Assembly (NCBI GenBank): GCA_030835125.1
Contig: JAUQWM010000013.1
Coordinates: 1 to 64,000 of the forward strand
DNA: 64,000 nt
Source: Gemmatimonadaceae bacterium
Lineage (GTDB): Bacteria; Gemmatimonadota; Gemmatimonadetes; Gemmatimonadales; Gemmatimonadaceae
Direction: 5' to 3'
The position numbers and the translations under genes are program-made. Positions 19,012 through 32,508 of the stretch are shown here, piece after piece. Within the stretch, counting starts at the first letter, position 1. Each line of letters starts with the position of its first letter. Under the pieces are notes generated by a model, which worked only from the letters and a program-made list of their open reading frames with translations, was not told the origin of the DNA and ran no database searches.

Positions 19012-19475
19012 CAGACGCCCTCCGTCCGGGCCGCGGCGAGCCAGCGTTCCTGGCGCTTCCACATCGGCGATGCCTCGCGCGACGCCCCCTCCGGGTGCTC
19101 GTACCCGATCGCGTGGAGTACGCCATGGACGACGACCCGGGCCAGTTCCTCCCGGGAGGGCACTCGCCAGCGGCGGGCCTGTGCGCGCACGATGTCGGGC
19201 GCGACGTAGATGTCGCCGACCAGCGGCGCCGAGGGCGTCGATCGGCCCAGCGAGAACGTGATCACGTCCGTGGCACCGCGATGCCCCAGGTGCTCGCGGT
19301 TCAGCGTGGCCATCGTCCGGCGGGAAATGAAGGCGATGGAGAGCAGTGCCGTCGGCACCTTCTCGCGCCGGAGGACGAACCCGGCCAGCGCGCGCACCGT
19401 CGCCGCCGGCAGCGCGAGCCGCCGGCGTCCTGCATCCACGTCGATCCCGCGGTCAGGCCTCGTCGTCCGCAGCAT
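19008..19475 (-). CDS. ybeY: rRNA maturation RNase YbeY
   Basis: [35 protein letters not shown] metal-binding motif. Confidence 0.95.
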   Translation of the reverse strand: MLRTTRPDRGIDVDAGRRRLALPAATVRALAGFVLRREKVPTALLSIAFISRRTMATLNREHLGHRGATDVITFSLGRSTPSAPLVGDIYVAPDIVRAQARRWRVPSREELARVVVHGVLHAIGYEHPEGASREASPMWKRQERWLAAARTEGVW

Positions 19476-20400
19476 ACGCCTTGATGATGTCGCGCACCAG
19501 TCGGTGCCTGACGACGTCCACGTCGGTCAGGTAGTGGAACGCGATGCCGTCGATCCCCGTCAGGATGCGCTCGATCTGGATGAGCCCCGACTCCTCGCGT
19601 GACGGCAGGTCCACCTGCGTCTTGTCGCCCGTGATCACCGTTCGCGAGTTCACGCCCAGCCGGGTGAGGAACATCTTCATCTGGGCGTTGGTGGCGTTCT
19701 GCGCCTCATCGAGGATGACGAAGGCGTCGCTCAGCGTCCGCCCGCGCATGTAGGCGAGCGGTGCGATCTCGATGACCCGCGTCTCCAGCGCGCGCTGCAT
19801 CCGCTCGGCCGGCATCATGTCTTCAAGCGCGTCGTACAGCGGGCGCAGGTACGGGTCGACCTTGGCCTGCATGTCGCCTGGCAGGAACCCCAGGCTCTCG
19901 CCCGCCTCCACCGCCGGCCGGGCGAGGATGATCCGGCGGACGCGCTTTCGCATCAGGGCATCGACCGCCGCGGCCACGGCAAGGTATGTCTTTCCCGTGC
20001 CGGCCGGCCCGATGCCGACGACGATGTCGTTGTCGACGATGAGGCGCAGGTACTCGGCCTGCCCCGGCGTCTTGGGCTGGATGACCCGCCGCACGCCAGG
20101 GAGAACGATCCGCTCGCCGCCCTCGCTGCCGTCACGCGACACCTCGAGCGTCATGCGCAGCACGTCGTCGGCCTCGAGCGGCATGCGTTGCCGCGCGGCA
20201 TCGATCATGCGCTGCGCGATCGCGGCGGCGCGTTCCACGGCCTCGGCGGAGCCGGACATGGTCAGGGTGTCGCCGCGCAGCGCGATGCGCGCGCCGGTCT
20301 GGCGCGCCAGTTCGCTGAGGTTGGCGTCGTTGACGCCCGAGAGCGTGAGCGGGTCCGCCCCCTCGACGCTCAATCGCTGGATGACCGCTTCGTCAGGCAT
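19453..20400 (-). CDS. phoH: PhoH family ATPase (YbeZ)
   Basis: [47 protein letters not shown]...[23 protein letters not shown]. Confidence 0.95.
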   Translation of the reverse strand: MPDEAVIQRLSVEGADPLTLSGVNDANLSELARQTGARIALRGDTLTMSGSAEAVERAAAIAQRMIDAARQRMPLEADDVLRMTLEVSRDGSEGGERIVLPGVRRVIQPKTPGQAEYLRLIVDNDIVVGIGPAGTGKTYLAVAAAVDALMRKRVRRIILARPAVEAGESLGFLPGDMQAKVDPYLRPLYDALEDMMPAERMQRALETRVIEIAPLAYMRGRTLSDAFVILDEAQNATNAQMKMFLTRLGVNSRTVITGDKTQVDLPSREESGLIQIERILTGIDGIAFHYLTDVDVVRHRLVRDIIKAYAADDEA

Positions 20401-20407
20401 GGGCGGC

Positions 20408-22186
<1,779 letters not shown>

Positions 22187-22491
22187 TCGGATCCTCCGTG
22201 GGAATGGTCAATCGGCGTCGCCCGCGCGGTGCGGCGACAGGGGCGCGCAACGTGTGCGATTATCGCGGTCCTCGAATGTCTCGGCGACCAGTCAGCACGG
22301 CGTCACGTGAGGGCAATCGATCGCGCGAACAGGCACGTGCACGCCCGGGGCTTCGTGGGCATTCGCGCCCGCCGGAACCCTCAACGAGGAATCGCGCCAA
22401 TCAACCGGGCGCGCGCACGCTGGACAGGTGAAGGCATGTTGGCGAGGAATCTAGGGATCGAGGGACCCATCTGGTAGCGGTCCGAGTTGAC

Positions 22492-23664
22492 GTGTCTTCT
22501 GAACAGGACTACGTTAAGTATATGCCACACAACGGGTTTGATGACGAGTCCGCGACATTGTCGGAAGGACCACCAGATGGGCGCGTCCACGACGAATCGC
22601 GCACCATCGGTCCCCGCACGAACCTGCTGAACCTCACGCCATCACAGGCGCTCGAGACCGTCGCCGGCTTTCTCGCCGAATGTGGTGAACCCGCCTATCG
22701 GGCGCGCCAGGTGCTGAGGCACCTGTGGACGAAGCCGGCGGGGTCGTTCGACGACATGACCGACATCCCCCGCGAGGTGCGACAGCGCCTGGCCGGGCAG
22801 TTCTCGATCCCCCGACTCGCCGTGGACATGGACGTGCAATCGTCCGACGGCACGCGGAAGTTCCTGTTCCGGCTCGCCGACGGCCAGGCGATCGAGACAG
22901 TGGCGATTCCCGACGGGAAGCGCCTGACGCTGTGCATTTCGTCGCAGGCCGGGTGCGCCCTGCAGTGCGCGTTCTGCGCCACGGGGGCGATGGGGTTCGC
23001 GCGGAACCTCGAGGCCTTCGAGATCGCCGGACAGGTGCGCGAGCTGGCACTGCTCGATCCCCCGCTCCAGCCGACGAACATCGTGTTCATGGGCATGGGT
23101 GAGCCGCTGATGAACTGGAAGGCGGTGGACCCCACACTCACGATCCTGAATCACCCCGACGGGTTCGGGATCGGTGCGAGGCACATCACGGTATCCACTG
23201 TCGGCGTGCTCCCGGGGATCCTCGCCCTGTCGAAGCGTCCGGAGCAGTTCCGCCTCGCCATCTCGATCCACGCGCCGACGGACGATCTCCGGCGCACGCT
23301 GATGCCGGTGAACGTGAAGTACCCGCTGGCCGACGTGATCGAGGCAGCACGCCGATTCGATCGCCGCGTCACGTTCGAATACGTGCTGCTTGGCGGGGTG
23401 AACGACGCGGTCGAGCACGCGATGGCCCTGGGGCGCCTCGCGCGCGGCTGTGGCGCCTTCGTCAACCTGATTCCGCTGCATCCAGGGGGCACGGGGAACT
23501 TCAAGCCCTCCGTGCCGGCTTCCGTGCGTAGCTTCACGACGGAGTTGAGGCGCGCCGGCGTGGAGGTGGCCGTCCGGAAGAGCCGCGGGCTGGACATCGC
23601 GGCCGCGTGCGGGCAGTTACGGGTGGAACGGCTTCGACGGCGGCCGCCAGTCGGTGCCAACTAA
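22492..23664 (+). CDS. rlmN: 23S rRNA (adenine2503-C2)-methyltransferase; ATG at 22522 is an alternative start
   Basis: QAGCALQCAFCATGAMGFARNL (CxxxCxxC), NIVFMGMGEPLMNW. Confidence 0.93.
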   Translation: MSSEQDYVKYMPHNGFDDESATLSEGPPDGRVHDESRTIGPRTNLLNLTPSQALETVAGFLAECGEPAYRARQVLRHLWTKPAGSFDDMTDIPREVRQRLAGQFSIPRLAVDMDVQSSDGTRKFLFRLADGQAIETVAIPDGKRLTLCISSQAGCALQCAFCATGAMGFARNLEAFEIAGQVRELALLDPPLQPTNIVFMGMGEPLMNWKAVDPTLTILNHPDGFGIGARHITVSTVGVLPGILALSKRPEQFRLAISIHAPTDDLRRTLMPVNVKYPLADVIEAARRFDRRVTFEYVLLGGVNDAVEHAMALGRLARGCGAFVNLIPLHPGGTGNFKPSVPASVRSFTTELRRAGVEVAVRKSRGLDIAAACGQLRVERLRRRPPVGAN

Positions 23665-24042
23665 CACCGTGATGTCGAGGTAACGCGCCGAGTCGGGGCG
23701 CGACTCCACGCGCGCCCCGCCCAGCGCCCTGGCGACGTCCTCGGCCCAGTCCAGGCGACCGGAACGGGCGAGCACCAGCGTGCTGTCGCGGCGGGCGGTG
23801 TCGTTGGCAAAGCGGACCACGTCGAACCCGGCATCGCGAAGCGCAAAGGTCGCGCGCCGGGCAAGCCCGCGCTGGCCTGAGGCGTTCAGCACCTCGACCT
23901 TGATCCGTACGCCGTCGGGCACCATGACCCCTATCCGATCGGGCGGATTGAGCCCCCCGCCGCGCCAGAGGACGGCGGCGGCGATGAGGGCGATGCTGGC
24001 GGCCGCCAGGACCGCGACCCGCCTCAGAGCACCTGGTTCCAC
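23617..24042 (-). CDS. LytR C-terminal domain protein with N-terminal TM helix
   Basis: VRIKVEVLNASGQRGLARRATFALRDAGFDVVRFAN...DITVLVGTDW. Confidence 0.8.
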   Translation of the reverse strand: MEPGALRRVAVLAAASIALIAAAVLWRGGGLNPPDRIGVMVPDGVRIKVEVLNASGQRGLARRATFALRDAGFDVVRFANDTARRDSTLVLARSGRLDWAEDVARALGGARVESRPDSARYLDITVLVGTDWRPPSKPFHP

Positions 24043-24578
24043 AATGCCGCCGTCTCGGGAAACACAGCCTTTCCTTCTCGAAGGGTCCACTCGAGCCTGA
24101 GCTGGAGGACCTGCCGGAAGACGCCGTCGAAGTCACTGGGGAGCGTGCGCGCGAGGAAGGCGCGCTCGGTCCGCGAGAACGGGCGACCGGGCTCCAGGAA
24201 GTCCGCCATGTAGAGCGCCCGTCCCGTCCGGCCCCACGCCGGGCTGCCTAACGTATGCCAGCGGATGGCCTCGAGCACCTCGGTCCGGGTCTCTCCTTCG
24301 GCGGCGAGCCGGGCCGCGACCGCCGGTCCGTGGAGCACCGAGAGCGGCCAGGGCGCGCCGGTCGCCCACTGCCGCAGCTCCGGCTCGTCGGCGTCACGCA
24401 ACGCGTCGTGCCAGGCGCCCACGTCATGCCATGCCGTCGCTTCCGCCGAGGACAGCCCCAGTTCGGCCGCCCAGCGGTCGAGGAGCGTGGTGACGCGCAC
24501 GATATGCTCCCGCCGGCGCTCCGTGACGCGAGCCCAGGAAGGGAGGACCACAGGTGACGCGCCGCCAGCAGTGTCCAT
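24024..24578 (-). CDS. HD domain protein (YqeK-like)
   Basis: RRREHIVRVTTLLDRWAAELGLSSAEATAWHDVGAWHDAL...IRWHTLGSPAWGRTGRALYMADFLEPGR. Confidence 0.75.
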   Translation of the reverse strand: MDTAGGASPVVLPSWARVTERRREHIVRVTTLLDRWAAELGLSSAEATAWHDVGAWHDALRDADEPELRQWATGAPWPLSVLHGPAVAARLAAEGETRTEVLEAIRWHTLGSPAWGRTGRALYMADFLEPGRPFSRTERAFLARTLPSDFDGVFRQVLQLRLEWTLREGKAVFPETAALWNQVL

Positions 24579-24610
24579 CAGGAGAACTTATCGCCCCGGA
24601 GATCCATCTC

Positions 24611-24659
24611 CATCTCCCCGCTCCCGTCTCGCATCCCCGGGCTCACGTCTCGATCCTCG
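24611..24659. repeat. degenerate heptad array (minus strand: GAGACGT GAGCCCG GGGATGC GAGACGG GAGCGGG GAGATGG)
   Basis: GAG recurring every 7 bp in the gap between the MCP stop and the HD gene; overlaps the MCP C-terminus. Confidence 0.6.
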
Positions 24660-26733
24660 TCAGCTTCCGCGTCAGGTCCCCCAGGTGCGACGCCAGCTCG
24701 CGCAGTTCCAGGGTCGCCGACTCCAGTTCGTGCAGCGCGCCGGCCTGCTCCGCGGCGGATTTCGTCACCTGGTCAGACCCCTCCTGGTTTCGCCGCGAGA
24801 TCTCGTCGATGCGACCCGCCCGGTCCCGGGCGACCGCGACGAACCGTTCCTGTTCATGCGACACCTGGGCGATCCGGCGTGACCACGACGCCGCAGCGTC
24901 GCTGGCGGAGAGGATGGCAGCGAGGGCCTTCATCGCCGACGCGGAGAGCGCCTCCACGTCGCCAACCATTTCCCGGCCACGGTTCATCTGCCGGGTGGCG
25001 CGGTCCATCTGGGCCGCGAAGCCCGTCAGGATCGTGTTCGCGTCCTCGGAGGCCCGCGCGCTCTGGGCGGCCAGCTTCCGGATCTCCCCGGCGACCACCG
25101 CGAATCCCTTCCCCTCCTCACCGGCCCGGGCGGCCTCGATCCCCGCGTTGAGCGCCAGCAGGTTGGTCTGGTCCGCCAGTTCCCGGATCACGCGAATGAA
25201 CTCGGTCATCCGCACCGCCCCCTGCTGCAGTTCCCCGACCATCTGCGAGGACTCGGCCACCACGCCCTTGGCGCTGATCAACCGCTCCACCGCGGTGCCG
25301 ACCGTGGCCTGGTGCTCGGAAGCCAGCACGGCCGAACGTTCGCTGGCGGCGGCCGCCTCGCCGGCATCGCGGGCGATGGCCGATGTCGACTGGTACAGTT
25401 CGTCGGCGGCGGTGCGGCTCGCCGTCGCCTCGCCCGCCTCTTCGGCAATCCCGCGGTTGATGTCGGCGACCAGCCGGACGACCGCGTCGGCGCCGCCCCG
25501 CAACAGGCGGGTGGAATCCCCGAGCCGGTCGAGCTGGCCCTCCAGCCTGCCTAACGCCTCGGCGAGCGGCCGGCGGAGTTCCTGGATCTGGATGGTGGTG
25601 GAGAGCTGGGCGGCGAATCGCTCGACGACCACGAGCTGCTTGGGACCGTAGGCCTGCCGCTTGTGGTGCTCGATCTCGAGCAGGCCGAGGAGCCGGTCGC
25701 CGAAGCGGAGGGGGGCAACGACGAGGCTGCGGGCCTCGAGGCGGCCGCCGGCCGTGCGCTCGTCGCGTTGCGTGTCGTTCACCACGACCGCCTGGCGGCG
25801 CTCGATCACGTTGCGGTAGAGGCGCTCGAGGCCGCTGTCCGCGGGCCGCGGCACGGCCAGCAGCCCTTCGCGGACGCTGAAGACCACGCGGAGCGGGGCG
25901 CCGTCGTCCACGCGCAGCACGCGGAAGTCCCGCCAGTTCACCAGCCGGTTGGCGAAGGAGGCGATGCGGCGGAACGACTCCTCGAGACTGGCGTCGGCGG
26001 CGACGACCATGTCCATGGCGTGGATGCGGTTCAGTTCCTCGGCCGACACCGCCTCCTCGAGGATGTGCTTGAGGAGCATCCCGGCGAACAGGATCACCAC
26101 GCCGATGATCCACCACCCGAGGCGCCCGATCATGGTCATCGCCACCAGGATGCCGACCGACACGATCATCGACGCGAAGAACACGATCACTTCGTAGCGC
26201 AGGATCAGCGCCCGCTCGTCCGGCAGGAGCTTGCCGCGGACGAGCAGCGTCGCATACTGCGCGGACCGGTTGAGCACGAAGTGGGTGACGAAGAACGCTG
26301 CCACCGCCGGCGCGGCCTCCGCGGAGAGCGCGCCGGCCCCCGCCGGGAGGCGGACGGCCAGCGCGGCGTACACGCCAAAGGCGGCGTAGAGGGTCAGCAC
26401 CTCGCGCGAGGCATTGATCCAGGCGGCGGTGAACGGCTTCCGGTGGGCGGCCAGGTCCGCGACCAGGATACCCGCGTACATCGCGATCCCGGTCGGGGAG
26501 AGGCCGACCGCGAGCGGCCCGGCCATCGCGACCACCTGCACCACGGTCAGGGTCGAAAACTTCGTGATCGACACGGATCGCGTGCGAAACAACGCGGTCG
26601 CGGCCGCCATCACGAGGAGGGCCCAAGGGTGGTCCACCCAGCGCGGGTCCCCGGCGGCCCCCGCGATGAGGACGAGGGTCCCGAGAATCGCCGCCAGGCG
26701 TGCCCCGAGACCCGCCGGCGACCGGGGGGTCAT
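24643..26733 (-). CDS. membrane methyl-accepting chemotaxis protein with GAF domain
   Basis: N-terminal multi-TM region, GAF-like [31 protein letters not shown] hairpin [43 protein letters not shown]. Confidence 0.92.
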   Translation of the reverse strand: MTPRSPAGLGARLAAILGTLVLIAGAAGDPRWVDHPWALLVMAAATALFRTRSVSITKFSTLTVVQVVAMAGPLAVGLSPTGIAMYAGILVADLAAHRKPFTAAWINASREVLTLYAAFGVYAALAVRLPAGAGALSAEAAPAVAAFFVTHFVLNRSAQYATLLVRGKLLPDERALILRYEVIVFFASMIVSVGILVAMTMIGRLGWWIIGVVILFAGMLLKHILEEAVSAEELNRIHAMDMVVAADASLEESFRRIASFANRLVNWRDFRVLRVDDGAPLRVVFSVREGLLAVPRPADSGLERLYRNVIERRQAVVVNDTQRDERTAGGRLEARSLVVAPLRFGDRLLGLLEIEHHKRQAYGPKQLVVVERFAAQLSTTIQIQELRRPLAEALGRLEGQLDRLGDSTRLLRGGADAVVRLVADINRGIAEEAGEATASRTAADELYQSTSAIARDAGEAAAASERSAVLASEHQATVGTAVERLISAKGVVAESSQMVGELQQGAVRMTEFIRVIRELADQTNLLALNAGIEAARAGEEGKGFAVVAGEIRKLAAQSARASEDANTILTGFAAQMDRATRQMNRGREMVGDVEALSASAMKALAAILSASDAAASWSRRIAQVSHEQERFVAVARDRAGRIDEISRRNQEGSDQVTKSAAEQAGALHELESATLELRELASHLGDLTRKLTRIET

Positions 26734-27530
26734 CCGGCGTCCAGGGCCCGCCGCAGTTCCGAGGCCAGCCGGGCCGCGACGGGAATCCCCTCCCCCGCCG
26801 CGCGGACGATCGCGCTCCCGACGACGATCCCGTCGGCCAGCGCGCCGATCCGGCGCGCCTGGTCCGCGTTCGAGATGCCGAACCCCACGCAGATCGGCAG
26901 CGAGGTCGCACGCCGCAACCGTCCGAGCGTCGACGGCAACTCGTCAGGCACGTCGTCCCTTGCTCCGGTTACGCCGAGCCGGCTGATCAGGTACACGAAG
27001 CCGCTGCCATGCGACCCGATCTCGCGCATGCGCTCGTCAGGCGTGGTCGGCGCTACCAGCCGCACGAAGGCCAGTGGGCCGCTGCCGAGCCAGTGTTCCC
27101 GCTCCGGGTCGACCCCGACCGGGAGGTCGGTCACCAGGATGCCGTGGCACCCGGCGGCGGCGGCCCGCTCGAGCGCGCCCGGCCCGGCCGCGATCACCGG
27201 GTTGAGGTAGCTGAACAGCACCACCGGCACGCCCAGTCTCGCCTCGTGCACCAGGTCGAGCGTCCGGGCGAAGGTCATCCCCTGCGCCAGGGCGGACTGC
27301 GAGCTGGCCTGGATCACCGGGCCGTCGGCCATCGGGTCCGAGAACGGGACGCCCACCTCCACCACGTCGGCACCAGCCTCCTCGAGCGCGCGGAGGAGGG
27401 TGATGGACAGCACCGGTGACGGGTGGCCGGCGGTGATGTAGGGGACGAGCGCCTTCCGCCCCTGCCGGGCAAGGGCGGCGAACCGCTCCCGCAGCGCGTC
27501 AGACGAAGTAGTCGCCGACGTTGATGCCAT
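26730..27530 (-). CDS. trpA: tryptophan synthase alpha subunit
   Basis: [64 protein letters not shown]. Confidence 0.96.
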   Translation of the reverse strand: MASTSATTSSDALRERFAALARQGRKALVPYITAGHPSPVLSITLLRALEEAGADVVEVGVPFSDPMADGPVIQASSQSALAQGMTFARTLDLVHEARLGVPVVLFSYLNPVIAAGPGALERAAAAGCHGILVTDLPVGVDPEREHWLGSGPLAFVRLVAPTTPDERMREIGSHGSGFVYLISRLGVTGARDDVPDELPSTLGRLRRATSLPICVGFGISNADQARRIGALADGIVVGSAIVRAAGEGIPVAARLASELRRALDAG

Positions 27531-28986
27531 AGCGCTCGGGATTCTCGGTCTTGATGATGGTGCGCCGGAAGACGTTCGGCGCGGACTGTTCGGTGAGGTC
27601 GGCCAGTTCGCCGGGGTACAGGACGTTGCCGCGATCGTCACTCACGATGCGCACCACCGGGCGCGAGATCGCCGCCGGGTTCGGGCTCACCGAGTGCACG
27701 ATGGCCAGCTCGAACGTGTCGAGCACGACCAGCGTCCCGACCGGGTAGATGCCGACGAGGTTGATGAACCCCTTCACGATGACCGGGTCGAAGCCGCGGC
27801 GCGGGTTGTCGCGCATGCCGGCGAGCACCGCCGCCGGCGAGAGGGGCACGGTCTGGTACGCCCGACGCGTGGTGGCTGCGTCGAAGCCGTCCGCCACCGC
27901 CACGACCTTGCTGAAGATGCTCTGGGTCCGCGGCCGCACGCTTCGCGGGTACCCGGAGAGGTCGGTCTTCATGTGGTGCTCGTAGGCTACCACCATGGCC
28001 CGGTAGGGCATGTCCTGCAGCGCCCGGATCTGGAACAGCGCCAGCACGCCCAGCCACGGGTGCGCGGCAAGCCAGCGCCAGTCGTCGTCGTTCAGCCCCT
28101 CGATCTTGTTCAGGACGCCGAGCGGCACGCGCGACTTCCCGATGTCGTGGAAGAGCGCGGCGAGCCCGAGGTCATACAGTTGCAGCTTGGTCAGCCCGAG
28201 CCGGCGGCCCAGCGCCACCGAGAAAATGCAGACGTTGACCGAGTGCGTGAACGTGTACTCGTCGTAGTCGCGGATGGTCGTGAGCCCGATCAGCGACGTT
28301 TCCTCGTTGAGGATCTGGTCGACGATGGTCTGCACCACGCGCTTGATCTTCTTGATGTTCGGCGCCTGCCCCATGCGCACCGAGGCCATGACCTCGCGCG
28401 TGACGGCCACCGAGTGCGAGTAGGTCCGCTTGGCGGCTTCCTTGGCGCGCCGCATGAAGTCGGAGTCGTCGTCCGTGACCGGCGGTTGTCCCAGCGTGAA
28501 CGTCGTCACGCCGGCCGCGTCCAGCTTCTCGGCGACGTCGTGGACCGTGACGTCCTCGCCCGACTGGCTGAGGGCCAGCAGCTGCGACAGCAGCACCAGC
28601 CAGTCGCGCGCGGTCGCGCCCTCGGCGATGTCGACCGTCCCCACGCCGCACTTCCGCAGCACGGACAGCAGGTGACTGAAGCTGGCGTAGTTGTCGAGGT
28701 CGAGCCGGAGGCGGGTCGAGTTGACGAAGATGAATTCACCGGACGTGCGGAGTTCCAGCTCCCGATCGTGCTCGATCAGGGTCCTGGCGGCGGCGACCAG
28801 GTCATTCAGCGCGTTGCGAACGGCCTCGTTCTCCGGCGGGTACAGGCGGATCACGCGCATCGCACCGTAGACCGACACGATCAGCACGCGCCCGGCCCGC
28901 CGGACGAATGACTCGGAGGCGACGTCCGCGACGGCGTCGCCGGATGCCGGCGGCGGGGCGGCGGCGCCTGCCCTGGCGTCGGTCAT
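27499..28986 (-). CDS. HD-GYP-type domain protein (variant GYP motif)
   Basis: LGLAALFHDIGKSRVPLGVLNK, VAYEHHMKTDLSGYP, FSKVVAVADGFDAATTRRAYQ. Confidence 0.88.
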   Translation of the reverse strand: MTDARAGAAAPPPASGDAVADVASESFVRRAGRVLIVSVYGAMRVIRLYPPENEAVRNALNDLVAAARTLIEHDRELELRTSGEFIFVNSTRLRLDLDNYASFSHLLSVLRKCGVGTVDIAEGATARDWLVLLSQLLALSQSGEDVTVHDVAEKLDAAGVTTFTLGQPPVTDDDSDFMRRAKEAAKRTYSHSVAVTREVMASVRMGQAPNIKKIKRVVQTIVDQILNEETSLIGLTTIRDYDEYTFTHSVNVCIFSVALGRRLGLTKLQLYDLGLAALFHDIGKSRVPLGVLNKIEGLNDDDWRWLAAHPWLGVLALFQIRALQDMPYRAMVVAYEHHMKTDLSGYPRSVRPRTQSIFSKVVAVADGFDAATTRRAYQTVPLSPAAVLAGMRDNPRRGFDPVIVKGFINLVGIYPVGTLVVLDTFELAIVHSVSPNPAAISRPVVRIVSDDRGNVLYPGELADLTEQSAPNVFRRTIIKTENPERYGINVGDYFV

Positions 28987-30677
28987 GGCGTTCCCCGCAG
29001 CGCCTTGCTCACCGCATTGCGCACCAGGATGTCCTTGTCGGCCCCGCTCCGGCGCAGGCTGGCCAGGGCGGCGTCCGTGCCGATGCGCCCCAGCGCCATG
29101 GCGGCGCACGCGCGCACCTCGGCATCCTCCTTCCGGCTGAACAGGCCCTTCCGGTTGAGCAGTCCGTCGAGCATGCCGACGCCGCTCTCGCCGCAGAGGG
29201 CCCCGAAAGTCTCGAAGTACGCCATCTTCTCGGTGAGGTCCGCCGCCTGCAGCCGCTTGCCGGTGATGGCGGCCTCGATCTTCTGGACCGAGGCGCGGTG
29301 GTTCCGCGCGCCGAGCGACCGGACGGCGGCGATCCGCACCTCGCGGTCCTCGTCGTCGACCCCGCGATCGAGGTGCTGCATCGCGCCCGGCGTCCCGATC
29401 TCGGCCAGCGCGGTGACCGCGGCGAGGCGGACGGAGGCCTCCCCCTGCTGCAGCAGCCGCGCGAGCGCCGGGACGGCGGCCGCCGCCTTGAGCGCGCCCG
29501 CGCGGCGGATTGCCTCGAGCGCCACGTCGCGCTCCGCCGACCCCAGGAGCCGGACCAGCTCGGAGGTGTTCGCCGCGGCCAGGCGGTCGGCGGCGGATTC
29601 CAGCAGCGCCCGGACGCCGGGCGTGCCCATGCGGCCGATCCACTCGAAGATCGTGCCTAACGCCCCGACCCGGAGCTGCTCGAACAACTCGTTCAGCTCG
29701 GCCTGGGACGGCAGGTCGGTGCGCTCGTCCAGGGACTGCAGCAGCTGCGAGACCGCGGCCGGTTCACTCATCCGGTTGGGCAGCGACAGCAGCAGCTCGC
29801 GCTGCGCCGGCGTGATGTCCCGGGCCCGGTTCGCCGCAACGTTCGCCTCGCGCAGCAGGATCGCGACGGCGCGGAGCTGGCCCGTCGTGAGGAGGTTCAC
29901 CAGCATCCCGTCGAGGATGCCGCAGACCTCGTCGCGGATGGCCGGGTCCGTCTGCTGCTCGAAGACGTCGAGCAGGATCGACACCACGTTCTGCCGGAGC
30001 TCGGTCGCGTAGTGCTCGCGGATCTCGCGCTGGAGGTACTGCACCTCGTTCTCGTCGAGGAAGTAGAGCGTGGAGTCGAAGTCGTCCATGCTCACCACCC
30101 CGGCGGGCGCGATGTCCTCCTGCGCCGGCTCGCGGAGGGCGCGGGGATCCACCAGCCGCACCTGGTCGTCGTCGGTGCGATCGATCGGTCCGGCGGAATC
30201 GAAGCCGACGTCCACGTACCGGTAGCGGATGAACGCGAACTCGTGCTCCCAGAGGAGCGTCAGCAGGTCGTCTTCGCTCCCGCCCTTCCGGACCCGCGCG
30301 ATCGCCTGCACGAGCGCGAGGACCTCCTGGTCCTCGACCCCCTTCGACAGCTTCAACTCGCGGATCCCGTCCTTGTAGAGGATCCACGGCAGCGCATCGC
30401 TCGTCTTCTCCGTCTCGGTGACCGCCGCGTGCCCGTCCACCAGGATCTGCGTGTCCGTCACCTGGAACGTCACCTCGTCGGTGTGCGCCCAGACCGCCGC
30501 GAAGGAACCGCGCAGCGTCTCGAGGGCCTTGAGGTAGGTGGGGTTGTTCTGCAGGTACAACAGGTGGGCACGCACCGCGCGCGACACGAGCCGCAACATC
30601 TCCTCGACCGGGGTGATGTTGAACGGGGGCTCGGATCGCTCCGTGTCGCGCTGTCCTGGTGTCGCCGGTGAGGTCAC
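28983..30677 (-). CDS. HEAT-repeat protein, unknown function
   Basis: C-terminal [31 protein letters not shown]...[14 protein letters not shown]...[24 protein letters not shown] repeats; ATGA overlaps on both sides. Confidence 0.85.
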   Translation of the reverse strand: MTSPATPGQRDTERSEPPFNITPVEEMLRLVSRAVRAHLLYLQNNPTYLKALETLRGSFAAVWAHTDEVTFQVTDTQILVDGHAAVTETEKTSDALPWILYKDGIRELKLSKGVEDQEVLALVQAIARVRKGGSEDDLLTLLWEHEFAFIRYRYVDVGFDSAGPIDRTDDDQVRLVDPRALREPAQEDIAPAGVVSMDDFDSTLYFLDENEVQYLQREIREHYATELRQNVVSILLDVFEQQTDPAIRDEVCGILDGMLVNLLTTGQLRAVAILLREANVAANRARDITPAQRELLLSLPNRMSEPAAVSQLLQSLDERTDLPSQAELNELFEQLRVGALGTIFEWIGRMGTPGVRALLESAADRLAAANTSELVRLLGSAERDVALEAIRRAGALKAAAAVPALARLLQQGEASVRLAAVTALAEIGTPGAMQHLDRGVDDEDREVRIAAVRSLGARNHRASVQKIEAAITGKRLQAADLTEKMAYFETFGALCGESGVGMLDGLLNRKGLFSRKEDAEVRACAAMALGRIGTDAALASLRRSGADKDILVRNAVSKALRGTP

Positions 30678-31849
30678 GCTGGCAAAATACCCGATTCGCT
30701 GAGTTGTGCCACGTCCTTGTCTCCGCGACCGCTGACGCAGACGACCACGTTCTCGTCAGGCGTCCAGCGGCCGCGCGAGGCATCCATCCAGGCGATCGCA
30801 TGCGCCGTCTCGAGCGCCGGGATGATGCCTTCCAGCCGGCTGAGGAGCCCGAGCCCCGCGATCGCTTCGTCATCGGTGACCGCGACGTAGGTGCCGCGGC
30901 CACTGTCCTTCCACCAGGCATGCTCCGGTCCCACGCCCGGGTAATCGAGTCCCGCCGAAATGCTGTGCGCCGGATGCACCTGCCCGTGCTCGTCCTGCAG
31001 CAGGTAGCTGAGCGACCCATGGAGCACACCGGGCCGGCCGCTGGTCAGTGACGCCGAGTGGTGTCCGCTCTCGAGTCCCCGGCCCGCCGCTTCTACTCCG
31101 ACGAGTTCGACGCCCTGGTCGTCAACGAATCCCGCGAAGATCCCGGCGGCGTTCGAGCCACCCCCGACACACGCCACCACGGTGCGCGGCAGCGCTCCCG
31201 CCTGCGCCAGGACCTGGGCCCGCGCCTCGCGCCCGATCACCGACTGGAATTCCCGCACCATCCGCGGGTAGGGCGCCGGCCCCACCACCGACCCGATGAT
31301 GTAGTGGCTGTCCCTGACGTTCGTGACCCAGTCGCGAATCGCCTCGGTCGTCGCATCCTTCAGCGTCCGCGTGCCGGAGGTGACGGGCACCACCTTCGCC
31401 CCGAGCAGGTGCATGCGGTACACGTTGAGGGCCTGCCGGCGCATGTCCTCCTCGCCCATGTAGACCACGCAGGCGAGCCCGAAGCGCGCACAGATCGTGG
31501 CCGTTGCCACGCCATGCTGCCCGGCGCCGGTTTCGGCGATGATCCGGCGCTTGCCCATGCGCACGGCGAGCAGCGCCTGCCCCACCGTGTTGTTGATCTT
31601 GTGCGCGCCGGTGTGGTTCAGGTCCTCGCGCTTGAGCCAGACCCTGGCGCCGATGCGCTCGCCGAAGCGCGGCGCCGACGTAAGGGGCGTCGGCCGGCCG
31701 ACATACTCGGCCAGCAGGTGGTCGAGCTCCGCGGTGAATGCGGGGTCGGCCTGCGCCGCCGCGAGCGCGACCTCGAGCTCTTCCAATGCGGGCATGAGCG
31801 TCTCGGGGACGTATTGCCCGCCGTATGCGCCGAAGCGCGTTGCAGTCAT
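30674..31849 (-). CDS. trpB: tryptophan synthase beta chain
   Basis: [51 protein letters not shown]. Confidence 0.98.
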   Translation of the reverse strand: MTATRFGAYGGQYVPETLMPALEELEVALAAAQADPAFTAELDHLLAEYVGRPTPLTSAPRFGERIGARVWLKREDLNHTGAHKINNTVGQALLAVRMGKRRIIAETGAGQHGVATATICARFGLACVVYMGEEDMRRQALNVYRMHLLGAKVVPVTSGTRTLKDATTEAIRDWVTNVRDSHYIIGSVVGPAPYPRMVREFQSVIGREARAQVLAQAGALPRTVVACVGGGSNAAGIFAGFVDDQGVELVGVEAAGRGLESGHHSASLTSGRPGVLHGSLSYLLQDEHGQVHPAHSISAGLDYPGVGPEHAWWKDSGRGTYVAVTDDEAIAGLGLLSRLEGIIPALETAHAIAWMDASRGRWTPDENVVVCVSGRGDKDVAQLSESGILPA

Positions 31850-32508
31850 CGATCGGGAACGAGAGTCGGTGGTCGGACGGCGCGCAGGAACGCCCCCATC
31901 CGCGCATGGTCCTTCACGCCGGGAGAAATCTCGACGCCTGACGACACATCCACCACGTCGGGTGACAACTGGTCGATGGCGTCGCGAACGTTCCCGGCGT
32001 GGAGCCCGCCCGCGAGGATCAGGCGCCGGCCCGCGCGCCGCGCGGCGACGTCGGCAGCCACCCGGGACCAGTCGAAGGCCTCACCCGTTCCGCCGAGGGA
32101 CGCGGAGGACATCGTGTCGAGGAGGATACCATCGGAACCGGTGAATGCCGCGCGATCCGCGTCGGTGAGGCCCGTCGGACCGACGCGCACCACCCGCCAG
32201 CACTCCGCGCCGGACAGGCCCCGCAGCGCCTCGAACGTGCCGGCAACGTCACCGCGCCCATGGAGCTGGATGACGTCCAGCGACGCGAGCGTGGCGGCTC
32301 GGGCAATGTCATCCGCCGGCTCATCGCCGAAGACACCGACGCGCCGGACGCTCGTCCCGTCGAGCACCTCGAACAGCTGCGCGGCGCGCGACGGCGTGAC
32401 CTGGCGCGGGCTGCTGGTCAGGATGACGCCGATGTACGACGCGCCAAGCCGCGCGGCTTCGAGCACGTCCTCTTCCCGGGTCATTCCGCAGAACTTGACC
32501 TCAGCCAT
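31846..32508 (-). CDS. trpF: phosphoribosylanthranilate isomerase
   Basis: [28 protein letters not shown]...[12 protein letters not shown]...[15 protein letters not shown]. Confidence 0.95.
   Translation of the reverse strand: MAEVKFCGMTREEDVLEAARLGASYIGVILTSSPRQVTPSRAAQLFEVLDGTSVRRVGVFGDEPADDIARAATLASLDVIQLHGRGDVAGTFEALRGLSGAECWRVVRVGPTGLTDADRAAFTGSDGILLDTMSSASLGGTGEAFDWSRVAADVAARRAGRRLILAGGLHAGNVRDAIDQLSPDVVDVSSGVEISPGVKDHARMGAFLRAVRPPTLVPDR

Noticed and set aside
22187-22491. About 300-bp gap between aspS and rlmN considered as a T-box or structured RNA
   Set aside because: No T-box anti-terminator signature or tRNA-like sequence seen; only a weak promoter-like TTGACG-N17-TACGTT near 22487.
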